In this document: positions 12,007-22,563 of the stretch, in pieces
Layout of the letters: every line of letters begins with the position of its first letter
Numbering within the stretch: the first letter of the stretch is position 1
DNA from: Lutraria lutraria
Lineage: Eukaryota; Mollusca; Bivalvia; Venerida; Mactridae
DNA length: 64,000 bases
Direction: 5' to 3'
Assembly: GCA_964023205.1 (NCBI GenBank)
Contig: OZ026838.1
Coordinates: forward strand, 33,631,843 to 33,695,842
Made by a program: the position numbers and the translations under genes
The notes under the pieces: generated by a model
Database searches by the model: none
Seen by the model: the letters and a program-made list of their open reading frames with translations, nothing else
What the model was told of the DNA's origin: nothing

Positions 12007-12830
12007 TTTCAGATGTGTTTGGTATATCATTGTTTTGTATTCAATGTAAATGATTTCATTTCAGATTCTGGCTGTAGTTGCTAAGTGACCTTATCAGTGA
12101 CACAACATGATTCTGCTATCTTCAACAGCAGTGGAATAAAGGTTACAGTAAAATTTTATTATTCTGCTTTAATAGTCATTCATTTCTCTTAGGCCATGGT
12201 TAGATTCACTTCAAATACAAGTTTACTTTCAAAGTCTCATCAACTTTTTTTATGTTACAATACAAGAAGGTTGTATTCCATTAAGAATGATGTGACATTG
12301 GTATATTTTACCAACATTTGTTTTAAATCACTGTCTAGAAGCAGCAGAAATATACCAAATCATTCTTTTTTCAATAATATTGCCAAAAACAATGAACAGC
12401 ATGCGGCAACAATTACTCAAGTTGTTATGAAAAAAAGCTAAATTTAAACATTAATTTGAAGTAATTGCAATATATTTCTGGAATCATATTATCAATAATT
12501 TATCAATCTATTATTTTGTATGTTATTTAATTAAAAGAATTCCTAGGACTACAATTATTTGCCTCGTTTATACACACTCAGAAAATATGTTTTATCTTGT
12601 TTTTCTTGTCTACTCATATGCATGTTATGTTATGTAGTAAATACATGTATACAATTGAAATCATTGTCCAAACATATAAAATTATGTAATTCTAGATGAA
12701 TGTATACTTTTACAGGGACATTTGGAGACTAATAGAGTTGGCATTTTGCTAGGAGACAGTGGGTATACATTGAAACACTATCTGCTCACACAGAAATTGC
12801 AGCTGTGAACCCCGCATGAAGAGATATGCC

Positions 12831-13869
12831 GTGAAACTTGATATAATGGTAGAGTGTGATTAGAGGAAGTGCAGTGAGCAAGAATCATATCTATAACTTT
12901 CATTTTGACTGAATTATGCCCCTTTTGGACTTAGAAAAATTGTCACTTTTCCTGTTACTTGTAATTACTTAAGTATTTATGAGATATCCCATGAAACTTG
13001 GAATATTAGTAGAGTGTGATGAGTGGAACTATAACTCTATCATGCATTTTGACAGAATTATCCTCCTTTTTTTTAATTAGAAAAATGGTCATTTTTACTT
13101 TCGCTGAATAATATGAAAGGTATTTTGTTGTAATGTGGCTTTCATTGCATTTGTATCTTGCACAGTCAGTACCATGCATTTAAGCTTCATTCATGCTTTA
13201 TCTGCTTTAACTGACTGACAAAAATACTTGGTGGAGATATCAATTCCACAAATTTGCTTGTTATTTAAACAATGGAATTTCTGTGTGCATTTGTCATGTT
13301 CAGTAATATAGTATTTGTCTTTATTATTCATTTGCTTACTTTTGCCAGCAGCTGCTTTCTCAACATTTAACAAAATAATATAAAATACTAGTAAATAAAG
13401 ATATTTTGAAAATGTTAACATTTTGTTTATTTTATGCATGATTGGAAAGATGAGACTGTCATTGTTGTCAAATATCAGATAAGGCCCTCTATTAATCTCA
13501 TGTGACAAATTGTTTTATTAGACATGATGATGTACTTCAGCTCCAAATCTAACCTGTTTGAGAACCAGTACAATTTAATTCACATACAAAAAGTATCATG
13601 TGACATGGAAAGACAGCCTGGAACAATTAATAAAACTTAAGCCAAAATTGTGGCATCAGGTGCGTACATGAACTAGATGCTGCAAACAAACAATATGCAC
13701 ACCATACAAAAACTGATCACAACAGCTCACTATGAGCAATTTGTTATCAAGTATACTAAAAGCAGACAATAAATCATATTATAATTTCTGTTTTATTTTC
13801 AAGAACATTTAATATTTTATCACAGATGCAGAAATAGATATCAATGTTAATCAATAAATAATCAAATAT
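12831..13869. other. No supported gene
   Basis: AT-rich. A 105-codon minus-strand open frame (13191-13508) has a hydrophobic stretch followed by a cysteine-bearing tail, but has no family resemblance I can name and no splice context. I do not call it. Confidence 0.3.
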
Positions 13870-14358
13870 GAAGGGCGATTAACAGTACCAAAATAGAGGC
13901 CAAACGTCTGTTTACCACATTAGATGTCAATTAGTGCAAATACCAGGGGGATTAAGTCACAGTACAATATGCATCCATAGATATCACCAGAAACTTGTGT
14001 CACCAAAAGTTTTATAGTCATGCATTGATTATTACAACTGACATGTGTAATGCTTTTCAGGACTAATATATACAATCAGATAAGATATAATAAATACATT
14101 ATTCATTGGAATAAAACAATGTGTTTGCAAAAAAGAATTGCCAAATAAAACATGAAATTTACATAAACATTTTTTTGTTAATTTGTACCCTCTATGATAA
14201 GCTTACTAATTGTCTGACAACAACACTTTTTATGTGACAAGAATTTTAGATAGATAGTTTAAACTGCAAAATATTTGACTTAAAACAAGATTTATAATAC
14301 CATGAATTAGAGCTATAATTAATTAAGTGATGAATTGAACAGGCGTCAAATCAGTACA
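13870..14358. repeat. Left arm of a 0.5-kb inverted repeat pair
   Basis: Matches 17590-18125 in reverse complement over about 480 bp with divergence. Shared landmarks are CACCAAAAGTTTTATAGTCAT, ATGAAATTTACATAAAC and TTAAGTGATGAATTGAACAGG followed by CGTCAAATCAGT. The arm ends about 30 bp before the plus-strand promoter-like block at 14385. Confidence 0.75.
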
Positions 14359-14384
14359 TTCGCCTTATTCCAGAATCCCATAAT

Positions 14385-14498
14385 CCTTTGCGAAAAGGTG
14401 ACTTCCGGTTTCGTTTCCATGAAGAAAAACAAGAGAACGGTTATTTACAATTTGAGCCTAAAACACTAATTGATTGGAACATTAGACAAGTAATGAAT
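14385..14498 (+). promoter_or_regulatory. Promoter-like block and first non-coding exon (+)
   Basis: CCCATAATCCTTTGCG is followed by GTGACTTCCGGTTT. The latter contains an ETS-family core (ACTTCCGG); the former resembles the ZNF143/Staf-type CCCA-AAT-CC--TGCG promoter element. This combination is typical of TATA-less promoters. About 80 bp downstream a GTAAGT donor at 14499 would end a first exon without a long open frame. The same pair of motifs occurs in reverse complement at 20983-21015. Confidence 0.5.
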
Positions 14499-15517
14499 GT
14501 AAGTATTTAATAATACCTATCAATTTCGTTAAGTTAACACACAATTTACAGTTTAAAAAGAGTTACAAACGTCAAAACCTCGTTTAACAAATTTGATGTC
14601 AAGCGTTAATGGTGGGTGGGGTAATGTAAACAAATGTTTGTAAATTTTTGTTTATCCTTAAAAAACTGTTATTTTTACTGTATTTTGATGTCTGATTGCA
14701 CGCTTTCATTATATTCAGTCATAAAATCGAGTGGCATAATCATAATATGCATATAACATACATGTAGTGACATTAAAAAATACGTCATTATGCCAGATAT
14801 GTCTCTGGTTATGCCAACTGACTTAGATTGTAGGAATCAGAATCTTGTTCTTTTTTAATTTACTTTCACACACCACATCGTAACTGTTACAGTCATAGAC
14901 TATTATAAATAATCATTGTATCACAGTATGTTACATGTATCAAACAAATACAGATCCATTTGAAATATAGACATGTGATCAAACTTCGCGAAAGGCGCCA
15001 TACCGAAGGACTTGTCCGCTAGATTGTGTGTTAGCCGGTTAAAGAATCTTCTCTCACCAAATCAGTTGTCCGGCTTCTTATTTATCTGATGTATATGCAT
15101 TTATACTTGTTAACCACATGACAGAGTTCCTTTCGTCCCGACAGAATTTTTTCAAGCTTAAATTTATCAGTCTGAATGTCTGGCAGATTTTTTGCCTTTT
15201 GAAAACTCTTCGAGATACATGATAGTTCAGGTAGTGTTTGATGTACAGGTGCTTCTAGTATGTACAGCTGCTCGCTGCCTGTTGTTATCCATGTTTTTTT
15301 GTATGTTATCTCTCTGTACTTAAACTAGTTCGCAAGATAATGGGCTCAGATATAGCAAGTAAATCTATTTGACATTAGATCAACTGACTGAACTGAGATC
15401 AGTGAACGGAGAACTGAAATTTATATTGAAAAATAAGCTTGCTGTATGATTGATATTCCTATTTCAGAGTCTTTGAAGTGTGTATTTATTGGTAGTTTGG
15501 TGAACAGCAGTCGAAGC

Positions 15518-15987
15518 ATGTCGCATTCATATAGCGTTCAGTATTGGAAAGTTTACATTAAACTTTGTAAGTATTAAAAGTATTTATGTAATTGACATTT
15601 ATATAACAATAAAAGGACTGTCAATTTGAGGAATTAAATTTTCAATATTTTTAGGTCTATACTGGGGATCAAGCCCATGCCACACATATTGAATTTTCAT
15701 AAATCAAAAGAAGCTATTATATAATTAAACAGGCAGAGCTTCTCACATTGTATATATTAAACAGAGTGCTTTTGGTAGAAAGCAAGTTAGTTACTTTGTA
15801 GTCATTGTTGTTACTTCCATTTTATAATGTATGCTTATTTTCTTTCAGAAAGAGAACATCTACTCGTTTTGAAAGATTATAACAGTGTTGCTTGCCTTAA
15901 AGCAGACCAACTGAAGAAAGCATGTAGAGACAATGATGCAGACATTAAACTGCCAATGAAGTGTTGTTATCAGAACATTAACCCTTA
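15518..15987 (+). other. Possible exons of an unrecognised plus-strand gene
   Basis: A first segment (15518-15566) starts with ATG (MSHSYSVQYWKVYIKL) and ends at a perfect GTAAGT donor. A second (15849-15987), after TTTCAG, has an open frame reading DYNSVACLKADQLKKACRDN and ends with a stop. Joined directly, the junction codon becomes TAA, so the two do not make one protein as they stand. The second segment looks like the start of a small helical domain (SAP-like at best). It may be a decayed gene driven from the promoter-like block at 14385. Confidence 0.25.
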
Positions 15988-16326
15988 GTGACAGATATTT
16001 CTGTCTGAACTGAGTTCGTAAATCTGTTTGTACATACTATCATTGTACACAAGAAGATTCCTTCATGTTTATACTGTAGATTCGGAACAATGTCTCAATT
16101 AACTTGTAGGTTGAATTTATATTTAATAAATATGTTACTTTTACATCAAGTTTGTTACTGAATGTTCCTCATTTAACTCTTCACCTTTCGGTGGCAAATA
16201 CTGATATCTTTGCAACCCGTGCAGATAATAATTTCCACTGTTCCTTATTATGGCAGTGTGTTTTTCTGATCGCCCTATGAAACTAAATGGTATTGCCCGA
16301 CATACATGTTAGACTGTTAGTAATAA

Positions 16327-16484
16327 GCAGTCTGCAAAATTAGCAGTTGTCCGAGACAACCAATTTTACATTTGGAGAACCAAAATTTTGGTTCGGACAA
16401 CCAACTTTTCATTAATAAATCATAGCAAAAGCAGCTAAAAGTTCTGTTTCAGACAACCTCATTTCAAACCTTAATTTCACAGAC
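16327..16484. mobile_element. 158-bp MITE, CAGTCTG ends
   Basis: Starts CAGTCTGCAAAATTAG and ends TTAATTTCACAGACTG, with an internal palindromic core AACCAAAATTTTGGTT. A second copy lies at about 29046-29190 with the same order of motifs. Confidence 0.65.
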
Positions 16485-17589
16485 TGAATAAGGAACCGGT
16501 TTCTGCTCTTCAAGTCACTGTGACCTATGACCCTAAAAACAATAGTGATCATTTACATAACACCAGACAACCAGTGAAATTTGAAGACTCAGGGTCATAA
16601 AGAACACAATAAATTGGTAGAAAACATAGTGTGGCAGATTGCACATTACGGAATGTCTCCCCCATAAGTAGGGGATGAAATTATAATTCAATAGTAAGAT
16701 TATTAAATAGAGTTAAATCAATAAATATACACTTTATTTTCTTGTCATTTCAACTGCAGTCATATTGATATACATATATATATATTAAAATAATAACATT
16801 ACATAGGTATAAAAAATTATATATTTAATTATAATTATATATCAACTCGTATATATGGCCTGGTGCACAAATTATGGTTCATTTGAGTTAGCATTAGGAC
16901 CAAAAAATAAAGTACTGAATTTTCTGTATTTTTCCACTATTTAAGTATGTCTAGACCATCTAGAAACACAACCCAGTAATGAAAAGATAACTTTCACTCT
17001 GGTTTTTATTATTTCTTGGATGTTCATAGACACAGATTGGGGACAGACATTACTGACAGGAGCATTACACCTTTTTAAATGTGTAACCAGAAAACAAAGA
17101 AAGTTTCAACTGTCCTTATTTCATACCATTTGCTATTTCAGTACATACTGGTTCAATATACATTGTCTTTTTCATGAGGAAAATCATTTATTTAGAAATA
17201 TGAAGCAGGTGAAAATAACACATAAACAGGAAAAAACTAGCATTCCTGTGTTAAATCTAAAGATATAATTATTGCCATATTAGCATTAAAAAGCTGTAAT
17301 TCACTGACGTAACAGATATGCAGACATAAAACTTACAAAAACAGTTCTTTTCATTCTTAATTTATATTCAAAGCATTTTTTTTCATTTTAATGAAAGGGG
17401 ACAGATATTACATTACGGGGATGGACATTACACAGTTGATAGGCAGGTCCTGTATTGAGTTTAAGTCATTGACTGCCCCTTTTTGTACTTACATCATGCT
17501 TAGTTTACAGTTCTTACATTATTTCAGTAGCTAACAAGAACACATCTTCATCTTTATTAACATTTAGAAGAATAAAGTTATAATAAACT

Positions 17590-18125
17590 ATTTTTTGTCA
17601 TTTTTATTACACTGATTTGACACCTGTTCGACTCATCACTTAATTATAGCACTAATTAATGAACTTATTAATTTATTTTGCTGTTTAAATTATCTTTCTT
17701 TTCACTCATCACTAAATTATAGCATTAATTAATTAACCTAAAAAAATGTTCTAAGTAAGATATTTTGCAGTTTAGATTATCATTCTTTTGCTATTAAGCT
17801 TATAATTGAGGACACAAATTAATAATTTCTTGTTTTATTTTGTCTTTTATGTAAATTTCATGTTGCATTTGGCAATTCATTTTTACAAACACATTGTTTT
17901 ATCATAATGAACAATTGATTTATCATTATTTGATCTTATCTGATGGTATACATTAGTCTTGAAAAGTGTCATACTTGTCAGCTGCAATAAACAATGTATG
18001 ACCATAAAACTTTTGGTGACACATGTTTTTGATGATATCTAAGGACCCCATACTGTTCTGGGACTTACTCCCTAAGACCTTTGATAATTGCACTGATTAA
18101 CATCTAATGTGGCCACTGGATTTAA
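17590..18125. repeat. Right arm of the 0.5-kb inverted repeat pair
   Basis: Reverse-complement relative of 13870-14358. It carries an internal duplication: CACTTAATTATAGCACTAAT near 17638 and CACTAAATTATAGCATTAAT near 17709. Confidence 0.7.
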
Positions 18126-18479
18126 CTTCAAAGGCCTGCCAAACTCTGGGATGAAATTTTGTTGTTGTATTTTTTATCAAAAATTTATAATATAGATTTG
18201 ACTAGATCTTCAGTAAGTTACCCAGAAAATATGATGGTGTTATTTTTTCACAGTATTTTAAATTTAGGCATTTTTTAAGTATAAACCACATTTTTTAAGC
18301 ATTAGATTTTATGGAATATTGAAGTAAAAAACTTGAACTTTGTCACAGAAGTGAGTTATACCTCTAACGACGCTTAAAAAATTCCTTACTATAGGGAATA
18401 TGGGTTGTTGTAATTTTAAGACCATAACAGCTACCCACATTTCAGATTTTCAAAATATCTCCACTATTTGTGGGTGTAT

Positions 18480-18755
18480 CTTAATACAGTTTTTTTTCAG
18501 TATTTTGGGAATTTGACCCATACCCTTGGGATTGGTAGTTTTTGCAGTGTTTAATCAAAATTGGGGAAAATGTATAGCAACAATTTTAACTTATTTAATA
18601 CCAATAGTTATGTTAGTGAACTTATAAAATTGATAAAAAAAAATTCTGAGGGGGGGGATTGGGAAATTTTTGTCTGTGAATTGGGAAAAAAAGATACTAT
18701 TTTCCAATGGGAATATGACCGAATTTCGTCTATAAAATCGCTCCAATAAATCCCT
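18480..18755 (+). repeat. Dispersed repeat rich in AATTGGGAA, second copy
   Basis: Shares CCCATACCCTTGGGATTGG, AAAATTGGGGAAAATG, GGGAAAAAAAGATACTATTT and CGTCTATAAAATCG in the order seen at 6505-6830, and is in the same orientation. Confidence 0.6.
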
Positions 18756-19379
18756 GTTAAATATATAGGGTATCAGATCAATCCGCTTTAATTTTTCTTA
18801 TTGAATTAGAAGTCTCATAATACTTTACTTTCCAACTCCAACAACTGCATTGATTTTAAAAAAGTGAAAAAACTAGATGCTAATTCATTACTGGCAAACA
18901 TATAACAGGTATACATACTGAAAGAAAACATCAACCTTTTAAAGCTAATATTACACAACTTATATAAAACTGAGCCATTACAGTCAAATTTAAGGAAATG
19001 CACCATAATTTGTGCACCAGGCCATATATAATAACTATGTGATGTTAATTATTTCTAATATCAATTCACTTGACTCGGAACAATCTTTAACAAACACGTA
19101 TAAATCAATACAAATTTACGATGCAACCTTACACACAAATAATTGACTCTGAACACCGAATGTTTATCCAAGTACTGAAAAAACAACACTTGAATCAAAA
19201 GTTTGTACTACGTCTACAATGAAATTGCCTGGAATACATTGTTGGTGATTAATTTAAAGTGCTGGTTGCTTTTCCTCTCCAGTAATTCACACCTGTTGGT
19301 TTTGTTCTCGATTTCATGATTGCACATAGTGACAAAACAGCACAATTTGGTAGGTTGCCTTAAAACTAAAACACAAACT

Positions 19380-21015
19380 ATCCTTAATGTTTTTCCAGTC
19401 TCAACTGCTTTGACCTTAATAGCCTCTCCAAGTCACTCAACCTAGAATCATCTGCAGTTATAATCTGGATTGAAAGTGTATAGTTTAACATAATCTTCAA
19501 CCATGATTTTGGGAAATGTAGTGATCGCTGTACTTTCTATTTGAACTGGTCACTCAGATGAGTCATATTGGACTGTGGTGAAGTCTGTACTCCTGGAAAA
19601 AATAAACAGAAAGAAGCTTTACAAATAATATGAATTACCAAACACAATATTTTGAAGGCCAAATTAACTGTTTTCTTTTCGCACTTATTTGACCTAATAC
19701 TGGTTGTAGAATTAAAATATTATTTACTAAATTACTTTGAAAAATACCCTGTAATAGATATAGTACTATATTTTGATTTCATGAAACGTCAAATAATGAT
19801 AGCATATCAGCATGCAACCATCAAACAACACTATCACAAAATCATTTCTTTGATCAATGCTAGATACAATAGAGTAAAATTCACAGTCAAAATGATAATT
19901 TACACTGCGTTTATTGGAATGCAAGTATAGTCATTGGCAAAACACAAATTTAAAGTTGACACTGTAACTTCTATCACTATTTCACTTTTAGTGGCACAAT
20001 TTCGTACCTTGCACATATAATTAAAATAGAAGCAAGAAAGTCAGACAAACTGATGAATAAAATATGTTGTATCATTCATTTGGAACATTTTTTACTAACA
20101 TTTAAAAATTAAACTGAAACAATTTCAAGTTGTTTTGTACTGATGTTCTTTGATGATTTTATCAGAGTGCTATGCAAATTTATACCTTCAACAAATGTGC
20201 TGAGCAAACCCGGGAAGGAATTTCTGGCCCAAAAGGAATGGTTTTCCCATTAGCATATATCTGTATAGATGACGTCCCGTCTTATTTGGTCCAGCCAGCT
20301 TTTATTCTGCTTCTCATCCTTCGGTAAAACAATAACATGACAACTTCCACACATCTCGGTGCAGAGCCCTTGTGCATTGTATCGCCTAGCAATGAGCCCC
20401 GACTGATCCACCAACAATTATTGGTGCACAGGTAGTAGAAGGAACCGGAATGTCCATCCTCTGAAAATAATATAGTTTAATATTTAACATTTCACTTATT
20501 TTTTACAAAAATTAACACTATTGTCAAAGAGACAAAAAAAATAACAGTTTGTGGAATGAGCACAAACCAGAAGTCAAAACCCACAAAATTCAGATGGGGC
20601 CTTATAGTACATACCCTTAACCTTTACAATTAATGCCAACTTCTATATAATATTGTGCCTGCTGTTATGATTTTTTAAAAATAAATCATCCAGCTATGTA
20701 GTTTTACATCATTTAACATTGTTAGAAGACACAGCCGCAGTAAAATTAATAATAGACAGGGAAAAATTAAATACCGTTGATTTACCCCACCCACTTGAAT
20801 GTAGAATTTGGAGACCGTAATATATTGTTAAAACAAATGACAGCGAAATATTTGAACTGTAATTAATACCTTCAAGCCACTACTTACCTACGATGTAGTT
20901 GGTTCGTTATGTCATTAAGAATTATCGTTATCAGTGATCGTTTTTTAAACTTGTAAAGCCAATGTTGTGAAACACGGAAGTAAACCGGAAGTCACCATGT
21001 CGCAAAGGATTATGG
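19380..21015 (-). pseudogene. THAP-domain gene remnant, minus strand
   Basis: Reading leftward, 21015-20888 holds a promoter-like block (ACTTCCGGTTTACTTCCG on the minus strand) and a non-coding first exon with a GTAAGT donor. The second exon (20460-20186) has a CAG acceptor and a GTATAA donor and encodes a THAP-like zinc finger: a CTEMCGSCHVIVLPKDEKQ block, then SWLDQIRRDVIY, then after a frameshift GPEIPSRVCSAHL, matching the C-x3-C ... W ... P ... C-x2-H layout of the C2CH THAP finger. A third segment (19592 to about 19380) follows a CAG acceptor; one frame reads DDSRLSDLERLLRSKQLRLE, a coiled-coil-like stretch. At least one frameshift and several stops show it is degenerate, or I have mis-set the exons. 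THAP domains bind DNA and occur both in host genes and in P-type transposases; this exon does not distinguish them. Confidence 0.55.
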
Positions 21016-21030
21016 GCTACTGGAAAGTCG
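20976..21030 (-). promoter_or_regulatory. Promoter-like block facing the one at 14385
   Basis: On the minus strand CCCATAATCCTTTGCG is followed by GTGACTTCCGGTTT, the same order as at 14385 (+). About 100 bases downstream a GTAAGT donor ends the putative first exon. Confidence 0.5.
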
Positions 21031-21166
21031 AGAATGTATAACAAAATTAATAGAAAACTACTTCCTTCAACAGTTTACATACTGTACAATTGCAAATTTA
21101 CACCTTTAGAAAGGTAATTAATTTATGCACAACTTCTACAGTCACAAAATTTGATCAAATTAATAA

Positions 21167-22503
21167 TAAGGCCACACCAATTTGATAACTTGTTCATCGG
21201 ATTTGCCGCTCGCTTTTTATCAAAATTAGAAAAATAATATTATTTTTTGTTTTTCGCTTCCGACCGCTTGCTCGTGCCGACATCTTTAAAAAAAAATCCG
21301 GAACGGTACGGTGTCCCGGATTTTATCACTACAAATTGTATTCTGCGGTGTTGCTCCATTATATATGCGGCTCTCTTTACGATACCGAGGTAGTATAATA
21401 TCGTAGCTGATTTTTTAAATGAATTTATTCGGTAATTCCGAATGTTTAAACCTAAGAAGAATGTTAACTGCACGCGATATCATAGACAATCAGAAGCACG
21501 TCGATTATCGTAGATAAGACCATAGAAAATAAGTAGCGAGGAATAGGAATACGGGTGACGTTAGTTTCAAAGATGGTAGCGCTCGTGGCCTAGTCCAACT
21601 GTTTGTGACGGCGAGTCTCTTTCGATTTTGCCCAGCCTTCAAAAACTGAATATTTAATTTGTTGTGTGTGGTAAAATCACACATTAAAACCCGTTTGGAA
21701 AACGAAACTGGAACTGCCGGTGTCATGGTAAAAATCGCATTTTCTCGAAAATTCGCTTTACATGACACGGTACCCATTGTAAACGATTTAGAATAGCACT
21801 GTTCAGACAGTAGTTGTACACGGAGTGGCTAAAGTACGTTGACATCGGATATAAAATTTTCAGTTCAATATTAAAAATTTGACTTTTGACACAGAATTTT
21901 ATGGCACATTCACACAGATTATTGTTATTTCTATGATTTAAGTATACCAGTATACTGAAGATATCTTAGAATATTTGGTGTGGGTCTATCCTTCACTCAT
22001 GGTTCTAGTTTATATAGGAATTAAGGGTAAATTCTTTTAAAACATGTCTCCAAAATTAAACAGTTGTGCCCCAAGTTGTGTACAGTGTCATTTCGGTGAT
22101 AAATCCAATATACAATATTATGTCGTTTTATCCTAGTAATTGTTACAAGAATATGGTATACATGGTATTGTTCTGTAAGTATGGGTGATTTATCAATTTT
22201 CATATAAAAAAAAGAATTGAATAAAGACATTAAAAGTGTTTTCACTGGTAAACCTAAGGGTTATTGATACTAATAAAAATACAGATTCTTTATTTGCTTG
22301 ATCACATGCTTTTTAGATTTGTTTTGCTTGTTTCGTAAGAAGGAAAATAAAAAAAAAATTTTTTCGCTCGCTCACTCGCTCGCTCGCTCGCTCGGTCAAA
22401 TTGAAAAAGTAAAAAATAATATTAATAAAAATATTTCGCTCGCTCGCTTGCTCTTTTCAGAAAAAAAATCCGATGAACAAGTTATGAAATTGGTGTGGCC
22501 TTA
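21167..22503. mobile_element. 1.3-kb TIR element, AGGCCACACCAATTT ends, possibly TA target
   Basis: TAAGGCCACACCAATTTGAT at 21167 continues for 38 bp and recurs, with one mismatch, in reverse complement at 22466-22503. With TA as the target duplication the element would begin AGGCCACACC. Subterminal (CGCT)n tracts lie inside both ends (about 21207-21260 and 22365-22455). Two minus-strand open frames inside (21505-21777, starting MGTVSCKANFRENAIF, and 21240-21473) have no recognised relatives. Confidence 0.7.
22365..22400 (+). repeat. (CGCT/CACT)n microsatellite
   Basis: A run of CGCTCGCTCACTCGCTCGCT type within the right end of the TIR element. Confidence 0.9.
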
Positions 22504-22563
22504 AAGCACTGTATATAAAAAGTGCTGGAACAATCACTTGTTAAAACAAGTTGAGTATTTCAG

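Larger units (their letters stand above)
1157..12830 (+). pseudogene. HARBI1-like PIF/Harbinger transposase pseudogene, at least five exon remnants
   Basis: Remnants of a Harbinger (DDE nuclease) transposase gene in consistent order. Exon 1 (1157-1376) starts ATG, reads MAAAFVVGPRNRRKRRG, needs a frameshift near 1300 to continue as CDLLGRSLEWKYSR, and ends at a GTGAGT donor. Exon 2 (10750-10889) reads FFLQNADLHGVRKTIVCRVF between a CAG acceptor and a GTAAAT donor. Exon 3 (about 11257-11438) holds the family signature LPGVIGAIDGTLVPI followed by KGFHALNIQAFVD; the first catalytic Asp is in AIDGT. Exon 4 (about 12065-12141) contains TQHDSAIFNSSGI, the second Asp block, after a premature stop. 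Exon 5 (12716 to about 12830) reads GILLGDSGYTLKHYLLT, then a stop. The frameshifts and stops mean no full protein can be made. Family members normally encode an uninterrupted protein of roughly 350-400 residues. Intron 1 is 9.4 kb because it holds the foldback-like element. The assignment to the family is firm; exon edges are approximate. Confidence 0.85.
16856..19024. mobile_element. 2.2-kb TIR element, TGGCCTGGTGCAC ends
   Basis: Inverted repeats of 29 bp with one mismatch lie at 16856-16884 and 18996-19024, starting TGGCCTGGTGCACAAATTAT. Both sides are flanked by TATATA, consistent with an AT-rich target duplication. Inside lie the right arm of the 0.5-kb inverted repeat (17590-18125), the AATTGGGAAT dispersed repeat (18480-18755) and an unremarkable 82-codon frame (17020-17268). 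No transposase was seen, so it is probably non-autonomous. Confidence 0.75.

Noticed and set aside
13191..13508. 105-codon minus-strand frame with a hydrophobic segment and cysteines
   Set aside because: AT-rich composition, no homologue I recognise, no splice or promoter context. It could be a second Harbinger protein but lacks any Myb-like motif.
21505..21777. 90-codon minus-strand frame MGTVSCKANFRENAIF...
   Set aside because: No recognised domain. It lies inside a TIR element and overlaps no splice-supported exon chain.
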